64,000 nt of DNA, taken from NCBI RefSeq assembly GCF_024508335.1, contig NZ_CP101988.1, positions 372,001-436,000 on the forward strand, in the 5' to 3' direction. Made by a program: the position numbers and the translations under genes. Shown piece by piece: positions 24,150 to 32,569 of the stretch (its first letter is position 1; each line of letters begins with the position of its first letter). The stretch is from Cellulomonas chengniuliangii (GTDB lineage: Bacteria > Actinomycetota > Actinomycetes > Actinomycetales > Cellulomonadaceae). The notes under the pieces were generated by a model, which was given only the letters and a program-made list of their open reading frames with translations, searched no databases and had not been told where the DNA came from.

Positions 24150-24204
24150 GGGGTGCTCCAGAGTTGTCGGGGCGGGCGGGACAGCGTCCCACAGGCTCGC
24201 GCGG

Positions 24205-24807
24205 TCAGAGGCCCAGGACCGACCTGGCGATGCCGACCGCCCCCGACTCGTCCAGCCCGCCGGTCGCGGCCCAGCCTGCGCCGGACACCGAGATCTGGGC
24301 GTCGGGCACCTGAACGGTCACGGCGAGCGCGCTGACCACGTCGCCCAGGCGCAGGCTGTAGGCGATGCCGCCGGCGTTCTCGAGCGCCGGGTCGGGGATG
24401 TGGGTCAGCAGTCCGCCGGCCTCGATGATCTCGACGGTGGTCATCGACCCGCGCTGGTCGAAGGGCTGCCCGCCGACCTCGATCGAGCGCACCTCGGCGA
24501 GGTCGTCGGCCGCCGCGGTCTCCCAGAGGCACTGGAAGCCCCACTCGTCCACTGACGGGTCCACGAGCTCGAGCCCGTCGGTGAGCCCGCCGGTGAGCGC
24601 GGCGACCTGGTCGCAGCTGGTGATGTGCGCCAGGGCGTCGGTGCGGCCGTCGTCGGCGCCGTCGAACGCGTCGTCGCTCGGCGCGTCCACTCCCTCGACG
24701 GGGGGAGGGGGCACGTCGACCGCGGGCTTCTCAGTGGCGGGGCCGCTGCACGCGCTGAGCGTGAGGGCGGTGAGGAGGACGAGGATCGGCGTTGTGCGTC
24801 GGAGCAT
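24205..24807 (-). CDS. Lipoprotein of unknown function
   Basis: 200 residues with a lipoprotein signal peptide (ILVLLTALTLSAC, lipobox LSAC at about residue 20) and a Pro/Asp-rich spacer. The globular domain has two Cys residues (SCDQVAALTGG and FQCLWET) that could form a disulfide; this layout is reminiscent of DUF3558-type actinobacterial lipoproteins, but the match is uncertain. ATG 24807 is preceded by a TAGCCT hexamer at exactly 6 nt, suggesting a leaderless mRNA. Surface-anchored; function unknown. Confidence 0.8.
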   Translation of the reverse strand: MLRRTTPILVLLTALTLSACSGPATEKPAVDVPPPPVEGVDAPSDDAFDGADDGRTDALAHITSCDQVAALTGGLTDGLELVDPSVDEWGFQCLWETAAADDLAEVRSIEVGGQPFDQRGSMTTVEIIEAGGLLTHIPDPALENAGGIAYSLRLGDVVSALAVTVQVPDAQISVSGAGWAATGGLDESGAVGIARSVLGL

Positions 24808-24813
24808 CCGGGG

Positions 24814-24819
24814 AGGCTA
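24814..24819 (-). promoter_or_regulatory. -10 hexamer TAGCCT of a putative leaderless promoter
   Basis: TAGCCT lies exactly 6 nt before ATG 24807 of the lipoprotein gene, with only CCCCGG in between and no Shine-Dalgarno. Confidence 0.5.
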
Positions 24820-24850
24820 CCCAGAGCGCGATCCGATAGTCCACGTTCTG

Positions 24851-24867
24851 ACCGGATTTCATCCGGT
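24851..24867. promoter_or_regulatory. Perfect 7-3-7 palindrome ACCGGAT-ttc-ATCCGGT
   Basis: A perfect inverted repeat about 45 bp upstream of the lipoprotein start and 50 bp after the acyltransferase stop (both minus strand). It could be an operator for the lipoprotein gene or a small terminator hairpin; no T-run follows it. Confidence 0.4.
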
Positions 24868-24918
24868 ACCTGATACCTCGCCTGCTGACCTGCGCCGTTG
24901 CCACGATTGCGGGTGGGC

Positions 24919-26253
24919 TCAGTGCTGGATGAGGTCCCGCAGCGCCTCGGCCACACCAGCCGCGAGCGCTGCCGGGTCGGCCAGGACGTCCGGGTCGGCG
25001 ATCACCGTCACCACCAGGCGCCCCGCGCTGGACAGTGCCGCGAAGGTGACCGCGGTGTTCCCCGGCGTCGACACGAGGGGAACGACCTCTCGGACGTGAG
25101 CCCCGGCCACGGTGATGGCGTCCGATGGGCCGCGCACGTTCGTGAGGAACGTGTTCACCAGCCGCTGATGGTCGATGAACCACCGGAACGTGCCGGTGGC
25201 GACCAGCAACCGGAACACCGGTCCGACGAGACCCGCTGATGCTCCACGGTCGTCGTTCCGGCGGGCGCGGGTGATCTGGGCGACCCGTGCGAGGCGTTGT
25301 GGCAGATGGCCGCCCAGGGGGACCCGCACCGGCATGACGCCGACCTGGTTGCCGAGCTGGCCGGCACGGGTGCGGTCGGCCGCGGATGCCGGTCGCCTGG
25401 CGGACACCGGAACGGACACGGTGAGCGCGGCGACGTCCTCACCGCGTGCACGCAGCGTGGTGTCCATTGCCGCGGTCACCGCGACGAGCAGCAGGTCGTT
25501 GACCGTGCCGCCATGCCGTCGCGCGGCAGCCCGCACCGCGCCGAGGTCGGCGTCGACGGTCACGAGGCGGCGGCGGGCCCCGGTCGGCGCGTTGAGCGAG
25601 CAGCGTGGGGCAGCGGGGACGCGCCTGCGGGCGCCCAGCTCGGCGCGCCCGCGTCTCACACGCGCCCATGCTCCTGGCAGTGCGGCAGTGGCGCGGACGA
25701 CCCGCGCGACGTTGTCGGTGAGCAGCGCCCGTCTCGTCGGAACGCGAGCGGGCACGGTCGGCTGGGGTGCGGCGACGTCGCGCTCGCCGAGGGCGGCCAG
25801 GAGCGCGAGGCCACCGACGCCGTCGGCGAGCACGTGGTGCATCACGAGGACGACCCCCACCGCTCCACCTGGCAGCCCGCTGACCAGCACGGCGCGCCAC
25901 ATCGGCCGGTCCCGGGGGAGAGGCCGCGTCAGAGCGGTCGCCGCGACGTCGAGGAGCGCGTCGTGGTCCGCCGGTGCGGGACAGCGCACATGGGACACGT
26001 GGGCCGCGACGTCGAACGTCGGATCCGCGAGCCAGTACGGCCGACCGAGCCACCACGGGGGAGTGACCAGCCGGTCACGCAGCCGGGGGATCGCCGCGAG
26101 CCGCCTGCTGAGCGTCGCCGCCATCGCGGGGACGTCCACGTCGTCGAGCACGAGGAGCGCGCCCATGTTCTTCGGCGCTGGACCGACGTCAGTGCGCAGC
26201 TCGAGCAGGTCGCCGCCGCTGAGCCGCTCGATCGTGGGCCGAGTGCTCGTCAT
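24919..26253 (-). CDS. Wax ester synthase/diacylglycerol acyltransferase (WS/DGAT)
   Basis: About 444 residues, the usual length for bacterial WS/DGAT enzymes, which transfer a fatty acyl group from acyl-CoA to alcohols or diacylglycerol to make storage lipids. The catalytic HHxxxDG motif is intact (VMHHVLADGVGG, about residue 135). The N-terminal PPWWLGRPYW block and the C-terminal FLTNVRGPSDAI, which resembles the conserved NVPGP-type motif, are also present. Membrane-associated but without clear transmembrane helices. ATG 26253 is preferred: an AAGGGCGAG site lies upstream and the first residues (TIERLSGGDLLEL) match the family start. Whether it makes triacylglycerol or wax esters cannot be read from sequence. 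Confidence 0.9.
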   Translation of the reverse strand: MTSTRPTIERLSGGDLLELRTDVGPAPKNMGALLVLDDVDVPAMAATLSRRLAAIPRLRDRLVTPPWWLGRPYWLADPTFDVAAHVSHVRCPAPADHDALLDVAATALTRPLPRDRPMWRAVLVSGLPGGAVGVVLVMHHVLADGVGGLALLAALGERDVAAPQPTVPARVPTRRALLTDNVARVVRATAALPGAWARVRRGRAELGARRRVPAAPRCSLNAPTGARRRLVTVDADLGAVRAAARRHGGTVNDLLLVAVTAAMDTTLRARGEDVAALTVSVPVSARRPASAADRTRAGQLGNQVGVMPVRVPLGGHLPQRLARVAQITRARRNDDRGASAGLVGPVFRLLVATGTFRWFIDHQRLVNTFLTNVRGPSDAITVAGAHVREVVPLVSTPGNTAVTFAALSSAGRLVVTVIADPDVLADPAALAAGVAEALRDLIQH

Positions 26254-26497
26254 CACGCTCTCGCCCTTCTGCGATGCCCCTCGCCTCGGCCACGAGCTGG
26301 CGGGCTCTGCCAAGTCCTCGACACCCGAGCCTACGGACGTGCCACCACGGCCGAGCACGCAGGGGTCTCGGGAACCGGTCCCAGGCGCTGATCGTTACGC
26401 TCTCGTCACTGCCCCCTACCTGGAGACCGATGGACAGCGATAGTCGATGCCCCCGTGAGCCGCGCGCGAGCGCAGTGCCGAAGGGGGGCGGGTGGTG

Positions 26498-27877
26498 ATG
26501 TGGGTGCTGACGTTGTTGCTCGGCATCCTGGTGGTGCTGGCGATCACAGCGGTCACGGGGTACTTCGTGGCCCAGGAGTTCGCCTACATGGCGGTGGACC
26601 GCTCGCGGCTGAGCGCGCGGGCGAGCGCCGGCGACGTGGGCGCCCAGCGTGCGCTGGGCGTGACGCGACGGACGTCCTTCATGCTGTCGGGCGCGCAGCT
26701 CGGGATCACCGTGACGGGCCTGCTGGTCGGCTACGTGGCCGAGCCGCTGATCGGGGCGTCGCTCGGTGATGCGCTGGGTGGCGTGGGCGTGCCCACCGGT
26801 GTGGGCATCGCGATCGGCACGGTGCTGGCCCTGCTGTTCTCGACGTTCGTGCAGATGGTCGTGGGGGAGCTGTTCCCCAAGAACCTCGCGATCGCCCGGC
26901 CCGAGCCCGTGGCGCTGTGGCTGGCGACGTCGACCACCGCGTACCTGGCGGTGTTCGGCTGGCTGATCAGGGTCTTCGACCAGGCCTCCAACCTGCTGCT
27001 GCGCCTGCTGCGCATCGAGCCGGTGCATGACGTGGAGCACTCGGCGACCATGCGCGACCTCGAGCACATCGTGGCGGACTCCCGCGACAGCGGGGACCTG
27101 CCCGCCGAGCTGTCGGTCCTCCTGGACCGGATCCTGGACTTCCCGGAGCAGGACGTGGAGCACGCGATGATCCCGCGCTCGCGGGTGGACGTGGTGCGGG
27201 CCGACGACACGCTCAGCCACGTGCGCGCCCTGATGAGCTCGGGGCACTCCCGCTACCCGGTGCTGGACGCTGATGACCAGGTGGTCGGCGTGGTGCACCT
27301 GCAGGACGTGCTGGGGCTCGACGGGCGCGACGACGACCCCGCCGAGTCGATCATGCGGCCCGCCGTCATGCTGGCGACCTCGATGCCGCTGCCTGACGCG
27401 CTGCGGGACCTGACAGGCGCCGGCAACCAGCTGGCCTGCGTGGTCGACGAGTACGGCGGGTTCGCGGGCGTGCTGACCCTCGAGGACCTCGCGGAGGAGC
27501 TGGTCGGGGAGATCACCGACGAGCACGACACCGACGTGCCGATGGCCGTGCCGCAGGACGAGGACGGGATCTGGATCATGGCTGGCGACGTGCACGTCGA
27601 CGAGGTGGAGCGCGCCGTCGGGCATGACCTGCCGCGTGGCGACTACGAGACGATCTCCGGCCTGGTGATCGCCGTCCACGGCGCGCTGCCGCCCGTGGGC
27701 ACGGTGGTGGACATCGAGCTGCCGCCCGACCCGGCGCACCTGGCGCTGGCCGAGGCGCCCGCGCCCGTGGTCATGCGGGTGGAGGTCCAGGAGGTCGAGC
27801 GGCACGTGCCCGCGAAGGTCCGGGTGACGTTCCCGGAGCCTGCGACCACCACCGGCGACGAGGAGGCGGCACGATGA
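26498..27877 (+). CDS. CNNM (DUF21)-CBS-CorC_HlyC transmembrane protein, first of pair
   Basis: About 459 residues. Residues 1-190 form the CNNM/DUF21 membrane module (three to four helices, QMVVGELFPKNLAIARP being the signature loop). A CBS-domain pair follows (RSRVDVVRADDTLSHVRALM and DEYGGFAGVLTLEDLAEELVG). A CorC_HlyC domain closes the protein (about 340-430, GDVHVDEVERAVGH, YETISGLVI). CNNM/CorC proteins are implicated in Mg2+ homeostasis, with CBS domains sensing ATP-Mg; the older name haemolysin is historical. ATG 26498 is chosen for its spacing to AAGGGGGG; GTG 26492 is two codons earlier. It overlaps the second CNNM gene by 4 bp. Confidence 0.9.
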   Translation: MWVLTLLLGILVVLAITAVTGYFVAQEFAYMAVDRSRLSARASAGDVGAQRALGVTRRTSFMLSGAQLGITVTGLLVGYVAEPLIGASLGDALGGVGVPTGVGIAIGTVLALLFSTFVQMVVGELFPKNLAIARPEPVALWLATSTTAYLAVFGWLIRVFDQASNLLLRLLRIEPVHDVEHSATMRDLEHIVADSRDSGDLPAELSVLLDRILDFPEQDVEHAMIPRSRVDVVRADDTLSHVRALMSSGHSRYPVLDADDQVVGVVHLQDVLGLDGRDDDPAESIMRPAVMLATSMPLPDALRDLTGAGNQLACVVDEYGGFAGVLTLEDLAEELVGEITDEHDTDVPMAVPQDEDGIWIMAGDVHVDEVERAVGHDLPRGDYETISGLVIAVHGALPPVGTVVDIELPPDPAHLALAEAPAPVVMRVEVQEVERHVPAKVRVTFPEPATTTGDEEAAR

Positions 27878-28902
27878 GCGGCGCCTGGATCGTCATCGCG
27901 GTGACCGTGCTCCTGATCGCGCTGAGCGCGTTCTTCGTGGCCGTGGAGTTCGCGCTGCTGGCCGCCAAGCGGCACCGGCTGGAGGACGCCGCCGCGACGA
28001 GCCGGGCGGCGCGGGCTGCGCTGCGCAGCTCGTCCGAGCTGACGCTGCTGCTGGCCGGGTCCCAGCTAGGCATCACGGCCTGCACGCTCGCCCTCGGCGC
28101 CATCACCAAGCCGGCGGTGCACCACTGGCTCACCCCGCTGTTCGAGGCGTGGGGCGCACCGCTGGTCCTCGCGGACGTGGCGGGCTTCGTCCTGGCGCTG
28201 ATGCTCGTCACGTTCCTGCACCTGGTGGTGGGGGAGATGGCGCCGAAGTCGTGGGCCATCGCGCACCCGGAGACGTCGGCCACGATGCTGGCGCTGCCTA
28301 TGCGCGGGTTCATGCTGCTGACCCGCCCGCTGCTGCAGGCGCTCAACGGGATGGCCAACTGGTGCCTGCGCAAGGTGGGCGTCGAGCCGGCCGACCAGGT
28401 CGCCGCGGGCCAGAACCCGGACGACCTGCGGCACCTCGTCGAGCACTCGGTGAACGTGGGCGCCCTGGACGCCGGGTTCTCGGCGCAGCTCGCCGGGGCC
28501 CTCGAACTGCAGCGGCTCACTGTGGCGGACCTGCTGCGGCCGGACGCCCGCACCACGTCCGTGCCGAGCGACGCCACGGTCGGCGACGTCCGACGGGCCA
28601 GCCTGGCCTCGGGGCACCTGCGCGTGCTGGTGGGCGAGGTCGGGTCGGTGCGCGGCGTGCTGCACGTGCGCGAGACCCTGACGGAGCGCGACGAGCGGCC
28701 GGTCGCCGAGCTCATGCGGCCGGTGCTCACCCTGCCGACGGCGACTCCCGTCTACAGCGCTCTCGCGTCCATGCGGGAGACCCGCCAGCACCTCGCGGTG
28801 GTGGAGGGCGCTGGCGGATTCGTGGGCGTGATCACCCTCTCCGACGTGCTCAGCCGGCTGTTCCCGCCTCAGGAGTCGGGGCTCGCCCTCGCCGGTCTCT
28901 GA
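27874..28902 (+). CDS. CNNM (DUF21)-CBS transmembrane protein, second of pair
   Basis: 342 residues, starting in a 4-bp ATGA overlap with its paralogue. It has the CNNM/DUF21 membrane module (helix 1 at about 5-27; HLVVGEMAPKSWAIAHPE as signature) and a CBS pair (TTSVPSDATVGDVRRASL, VEGAGGFVGVITLSDVLSRL), but ends there, lacking the CorC_HlyC domain of its partner. Tandem long/short CNNM genes are common in actinobacteria and suggest a heterodimer in a Mg2+ or divalent-cation transport function. A 10-bp-core hairpin terminator follows. Confidence 0.9.
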   Translation: MSGAWIVIAVTVLLIALSAFFVAVEFALLAAKRHRLEDAAATSRAARAALRSSSELTLLLAGSQLGITACTLALGAITKPAVHHWLTPLFEAWGAPLVLADVAGFVLALMLVTFLHLVVGEMAPKSWAIAHPETSATMLALPMRGFMLLTRPLLQALNGMANWCLRKVGVEPADQVAAGQNPDDLRHLVEHSVNVGALDAGFSAQLAGALELQRLTVADLLRPDARTTSVPSDATVGDVRRASLASGHLRVLVGEVGSVRGVLHVRETLTERDERPVAELMRPVLTLPTATPVYSALASMRETRQHLAVVEGAGGFVGVITLSDVLSRLFPPQESGLALAGL

Positions 28903-28925
28903 CAGCCGCTCCACCGCAGTCCCCG

Positions 28926-28969
28926 GGCCCATCAGCCCCGCCCGCAGCACCGGGCGGGGCCGGTGGGCC
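28926..28969 (+). terminator. Hairpin after the CNNM pair
   Basis: A perfect 10-bp core stem (28935-28944 with 28951-28960) is flanked by a further 6-bp pairing (28926-28931 with 28964-28969). It lies 24 bp after the second CNNM stop and faces the converging aminopeptidase gene, so it may serve both strands. Confidence 0.7.
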
Positions 28970-29018
28970 TCTCGGCTCCACGGCCCCGCCCGGCGGGGGT
29001 CCTCAGACGGTGTGCCGG

Positions 29019-30596
29019 TCAGGCGGCCTTGTCCCAGTGCCCGGGAGCCCCGTGCCCGTGCCCGTGGCCGTGGCCGTGGCCCTTGCCGTGCCCGTGACCC
29101 TTGCCGTGGCCCTTTCCGGGCTTCGGCTTGCCCGGCTGGTCACCAGGGCCTGAGACGCCGTTGATCGCCGAGGTGTCCTGCGCGAGCGAGTACGTGGCGA
29201 AGGCGACCGCCTTGCTCATGATGCCCAGGGCCTCGACGTTGATGTTCGACAGGTCGTCGGCCGGCGAGTGGTAGTTCGGGTCGTGGGTGATCCCGGCGGT
29301 CCCGCCGAACAGGGCGACCTCCTCCTCGGTCTTCACGTCGTCCGCGCCGGTGAAGAGCCCGGAGGCGGGGATACCGTTGAGGATGAACGCCTGGTAGTCG
29401 GACCGCCCGGAGAACTCGGTGTCCACCCACGGCTGGCCGATGCTGTCGAAGTAGTCGGTGAAGACCTTCTCGGTCGCGGCGGAGCCCTCGGGGACCTCCA
29501 CCGGCGCCTCGTACGTGGACTGGTCCGCGTCGTACACGCCGATGATGTAGTTCGGCGAGCCGATCATGTCGAAGTTCAGGTAGGTGGCGATGCGGTCGAG
29601 CTCGCCCTCCTGGGCGGCCAGGTCCGCGACGTAGCGGCTGGAGCCGATCAGCCCGAGCTCCTCGGCGCCCCACCAGGCGAAGCGCACCGTGTTGTTGAGC
29701 TTCTTGGCGTCGGCGAGCTTGACGGCCACCTCGAGCAAGGCCGCGGAGCCGGAGGCGTTGTCGTTGATCCCCGGGCCGTCCTCGACGCCGTCGAGGTGGG
29801 CGCCCAGCATCACGACGTTGTCGTCGCGGCCCTTCGCCGTCTCCGCGATGACGTTGAAGCTCTCGGAGGCCTCGACGTGGGACCGGACGTCCAGCGTCAG
29901 GCTCACCGGCCCGGACGCCGCCGCGGCGACCAGGACCTGGCCGTCGGCCAGGGAGATGCCCGCGGCCGCGATGCCGACGGTGTTCCCCTCGCCGAGCGTG
30001 CCGTTCAGCAGCCCGTCGGTGTTGTTGTAGATGACGGCGGCCGCGGCGCCCGCGGCCTCGGCGGTGGCGGCCTTGATGGTGAACGAGCACTCGCCGCGGC
30101 TGATCAGCGCGATCTTGCCGGTGGCGTCGACGCCGTCCCAGGCCTCGGGCGTGCAGCCGAGCGTGTCGGTCGGGCTCGCGACATCGGCGGTGATGCCGCC
30201 CTCCGGGGTGCTCGCGGAGTAGGCCATCTGGTCGACTTCGATGCTGACCGGGTCGCCGCTTGGCGGGGCCAGGGTGAGGGTCTGGGCGTCGAGGATCTCC
30301 CGCTCGAACGTGAAGTAGTCGCGCTCGGTGGTGTAGCCCGCCTTCTTGAGGGTCTTCTCCACGTACTGCGCGCTGGCCTCGTAGCCGGGAGTTGTCGCCG
30401 CACGATTGCCGCCGTTCTGGTCGGCGATCTTCTGGAACTGCTGGACGTGGCGCATGACGCCCTTGGCGGTGACCTTCGAGGCGAAGCCCGCGGGCGAGTC
30501 GCCCTGGGGGTGGGCGGCGACGGGTGACGCGACCCCGGCTCCTACGGTCATCGCCCCCGCGATGACGAGCCCGGCGACGGTTCGACGCATTCTCAC
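29019..30596 (-). CDS. Secreted M28 family aminopeptidase with PA domain and Gly-His-rich tail
   Basis: About 525 residues. Sec signal peptide (VAGLVIAGAMTVGAGVASPVAAH). The M28 zinc-peptidase core is interrupted by a protease-associated (PA) domain at about residues 115-245 (CSFTIKAATAEAAGAAAAVI). Metal ligands: GAHLDGVEDGPGINDNASG (His, Asp), AEELGLIGSS (Glu-Glu), NFDMIGSP (Asp) and NYHSPADDL (His). Together these form a co-catalytic di-zinc site as in Streptomyces aminopeptidase-like enzymes. The last about 35 residues are Gly-His dipeptide repeats with Lys and Pro, a likely metal-binding or wall-associating tail. GTG 30596 is preferred over ATG 30590 because GGAGG is 8 nt upstream. It liberates N-terminal amino acids from peptides outside the cell. 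Confidence 0.92.
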   Translation of the reverse strand: MRMRRTVAGLVIAGAMTVGAGVASPVAAHPQGDSPAGFASKVTAKGVMRHVQQFQKIADQNGGNRAATTPGYEASAQYVEKTLKKAGYTTERDYFTFEREILDAQTLTLAPPSGDPVSIEVDQMAYSASTPEGGITADVASPTDTLGCTPEAWDGVDATGKIALISRGECSFTIKAATAEAAGAAAAVIYNNTDGLLNGTLGEGNTVGIAAAGISLADGQVLVAAAASGPVSLTLDVRSHVEASESFNVIAETAKGRDDNVVMLGAHLDGVEDGPGINDNASGSAALLEVAVKLADAKKLNNTVRFAWWGAEELGLIGSSRYVADLAAQEGELDRIATYLNFDMIGSPNYIIGVYDADQSTYEAPVEVPEGSAATEKVFTDYFDSIGQPWVDTEFSGRSDYQAFILNGIPASGLFTGADDVKTEEEVALFGGTAGITHDPNYHSPADDLSNINVEALGIMSKAVAFATYSLAQDTSAINGVSGPGDQPGKPKPGKGHGKGHGHGKGHGHGHGHGHGAPGHWDKAA

Positions 30597-30743
30597 GATG
30601 AGGACCTCCAAAGGTCGTCGAGAGACGCCGGGGCCGAGACGGCCCACGGCGGTCCTACGGTCGAGCTGATGGCGACAACGTAGGGGCGAGACCCCCGTCG
30701 AACGGTCGGAATGCGACATTTCGCCATCGGCGTGTCCGGGCCC

Positions 30744-30764
30744 GCCGCGGGCCGCCCGGCCACA
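30744..30764 (-). terminator. 9-bp perfect hairpin after the GlsB-like gene
   Basis: GCCCGGCCA (30744-30752) pairs with TGGCCGGGC (30756-30764) around a 3-nt loop, just downstream of the minus-strand GlsB/YeaQ gene. Confidence 0.6.
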
Positions 30765-30782
30765 CTGGCCGGGCGGGCCGTC

Positions 30783-31037
30783 TCAGCGTCGGCGCAGTGC
30801 CCCGTAGATCAGGAACACGATGACCGAGCCGAGGATCGCGAGCAGCCAAGTCTGGATGGAGAAGAACTCCTCCAGGCCGCGATCGAACAGGATGCTGCCG
30901 AGCCAGCCGCCGAGGACCGCGCCGAGCACGCCCAGCACCAGGGTGAGCAGCCATCCGGCGCTCTGGCGGCCGGGCAGGATCGCCTTGGCGATGACGCCGG
31001 CGAGCAGGCCGAGGAGGAGGAATCCGAAAAAGCCCAT
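30783..31037 (-). CDS. GlsB/YeaQ/YmgE family stress-associated membrane protein
   Basis: 84 residues, almost entirely membrane-embedded. Three helices include a glycine-zipper pattern (GFFGFLLLGLLAGVIAKAIL, then LVLGVLGAVLGGWLGSILF), the hallmark of the transglycosylase-associated/GlsB-YeaQ-YmgE family. Members are small inner-membrane proteins linked with general stress, but a biochemical role is unknown. ATG 31037 follows an AAGGAG site. The gene stands alone on the minus strand, divergent from the DoxX-like gene. Confidence 0.9.
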   Translation of the reverse strand: MGFFGFLLLGLLAGVIAKAILPGRQSAGWLLTLVLGVLGAVLGGWLGSILFDRGLEEFFSIQTWLLAILGSVIVFLIYGALRRR

Positions 31038-31238
31038 GACGTATGTCTCCTTGCAGTCGGTGGGTGACGGGGAGAAACCTCCCACCTGCGCGGTTGCTCC
31101 GCACGTCGAACCAGACAGGCGTCCAGGAGAGCGAGCCCTCCGCGGTGCGGCCTCTCGAGATGTTGACCGAGCCGTTCGGCCGTAGCGTCACCCTCACGCG
31201 CGCATCCGCGTGCCGCTGACACTGGCTCAGGAGGACAC

Positions 31239-31778
31239 ATGCACATCCACCCGATCCCGCTGCGGCTGGCAGCGGGGGCCTTCATCCTCAACTCCGGCCT
31301 CAGCAAGCGCGGCGCCGACGAGGACGCGGCCCGCGGGATGCACGCCATGGCCGCCAACGCGTACCCCTACTTCAAGGACATGGAGCCGCAGAAGTTCGCG
31401 AAGCTGCTGTCCAGCTCGGAGATCGCGCTCGGCGCGGCGTTGCTCGTCCCGGTGCTGCCCCGGACCGTGGTGGCCGCCGGGTTCACGGCGTTCTCCGGGC
31501 TGCTCGCCGGGATGTACCTCAAGACGCCGTCGCTGCACGTGGCGGAGGGCGACCCCCGGCCCAACGAACAGGGCGTGGGCATCGCCAAGGACGTGATCAT
31601 GTTCGGGGCGGCGCTGTCCTTCCTGCTGGACTCCCTGCGGATGGGCACGCGCAAGGCGGCGCGCAAGACCACCAAGAAGGTCGCCAAGGAGACCGCCAAG
31701 GTGGGTCGGAAGACCGCGGAGGCGGGCGCCAAGGCGGCCGCGGTCGGCGTCGCCGCGAAGAAGCTGCGTCACCACTAG
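31239..31778 (+). CDS. DoxX-like membrane protein with Lys/Ala-rich tail
   Basis: 179 residues. The first 130 residues hold three to four hydrophobic helices (PLRLAAGAFILNSGL, SSSEIALGAALLVPVLP, VVAAGFTAFSGLLAGMYL, IMFGAALSFLLDSL) arranged like DoxX/SURF4-type small membrane proteins. From residue about 132 the tail becomes a basic Lys/Ala/Thr repeat (KKVAKETAKVGRKTAEAG), similar to histone-H1-like or nucleic-acid-binding tails. The tail could contact acidic lipids or DNA at the membrane. A CAGGAGG site precedes ATG 31239. Function unknown. Confidence 0.75.
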   Translation: MHIHPIPLRLAAGAFILNSGLSKRGADEDAARGMHAMAANAYPYFKDMEPQKFAKLLSSSEIALGAALLVPVLPRTVVAAGFTAFSGLLAGMYLKTPSLHVAEGDPRPNEQGVGIAKDVIMFGAALSFLLDSLRMGTRKAARKTTKKVAKETAKVGRKTAEAGAKAAAVGVAAKKLRHH

Positions 31779-31827
31779 CGGCGGACGGCCCACGGGCCGC
31801 CGGCCCCGGCTGTGCGGACGGCGCCGA

Positions 31828-32511
31828 CTAGGCGCTCGCGGGCGCCTTGCTCTTGACGTCCACGCCGCCCATGAGCGCGATCACCCGCACCCGCAGCACC
31901 GGGGCCAGAGGGTCCGTGGGCGTCTTCGTGCGGTTGTCCCACCCGCCGAGCAGCGGGAGCCCGGTGATCTCGACCCGCCACGACGGCGGCACCTTCACGT
32001 CCACGCCGCCCCACATGACGAAGGCGCGGATGTCCGCGCTCCCGACGATCTGCGCCTGGCGCAGGTCGAGGTCGACGCCGCCCATGAGGGCGCTGAGCTG
32101 CGCGCCGCGGAAGTCCTGCGTCAGGGGCCGGCGCTGGGCGCCCCACCAGATCGCGGACGCAGTCACGGTCCGCTCGTCGTCCCCGGCGGACGCGGCCCGG
32201 GCCAGGAAGGACAGCCCGACCACGATGACCACCGTCGGCCAGATCAACGGCCACACCCCGCCGTCGACGACCCCGAGGCGCCCGGCGAGCAGCACGCAGC
32301 CCGCCCCGGCCACCGCGAGCGGGGCGGGCCAGGCGCGTGGGGTGGTCACGAGACCCGCGGCGCCGATGGCGATGACCACCACAGGCCACCAGGTGGCGAT
32401 CAGCTCGCCCAGCGCCACGTCGATGACGTCCAGCTGGTTGAGGAGCGCGATCACCCCGACCGCGACGATGAGGATCCCGATCAACGCCTGTGCGGCGGGG
32501 CGACGTTCCAT
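31828..32511 (-). CDS. LiaF-like membrane protein (cell-wall stress response family)
   Basis: 227 residues. Four hydrophobic helices in the first 110 residues (LIGILIVAVGVIALL, WWPVVVIAIGAAGL, PLAVAGAGCVLLAG, WPTVVIVVGLSFLA) precede a beta-helical C-terminal domain. This has the repeated pattern ALMGGVDLDLRQAQ, FVMWGGVDVKVPPSW and ALMGGVDVKS, characteristic of LiaF C-terminal/DUF5668-type proteins. In Firmicutes LiaF inhibits the LiaRS two-component system that senses wall-active antibiotics; no LiaRS genes are adjacent here. A TAGGTT hexamer exactly 6 nt before ATG suggests a leaderless transcript. Confidence 0.85.
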   Translation of the reverse strand: MERRPAAQALIGILIVAVGVIALLNQLDVIDVALGELIATWWPVVVIAIGAAGLVTTPRAWPAPLAVAGAGCVLLAGRLGVVDGGVWPLIWPTVVIVVGLSFLARAASAGDDERTVTASAIWWGAQRRPLTQDFRGAQLSALMGGVDLDLRQAQIVGSADIRAFVMWGGVDVKVPPSWRVEITGLPLLGGWDNRTKTPTDPLAPVLRVRVIALMGGVDVKSKAPASA

Positions 32512-32517
32512 GCGGCC

Positions 32518-32523
32518 AACCTA
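32518..32523 (-). promoter_or_regulatory. -10 hexamer TAGGTT of a putative leaderless promoter
   Basis: TAGGTT lies exactly 6 nt before ATG 32511 of the LiaF-like gene, with GGCCGC between and no Shine-Dalgarno. Confidence 0.5.
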
Positions 32524-32569
32524 GAGGGCGCCGCGGCTGCCCGGGAGTGTGTCCGTCTCGTGCGTCGAC

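Noticed and set aside
29268-30527. Long open frame of about 419 codons on the plus strand opposite the aminopeptidase gene.
   Set aside because: It mirrors the codon structure of a clear M28 peptidase on the other strand, has a composition rich in Val/Leu/Gly/Arg with no domain signal, and no ribosome site. Long antisense frames are expected at this GC content.
31786-31799. CGGCCC-ac-GGGCCG hairpin between the DoxX-like and LiaF-like genes.
   Set aside because: Its two-base loop and short stem make it a weak terminator candidate; GC-only palindromes of this size are frequent here.
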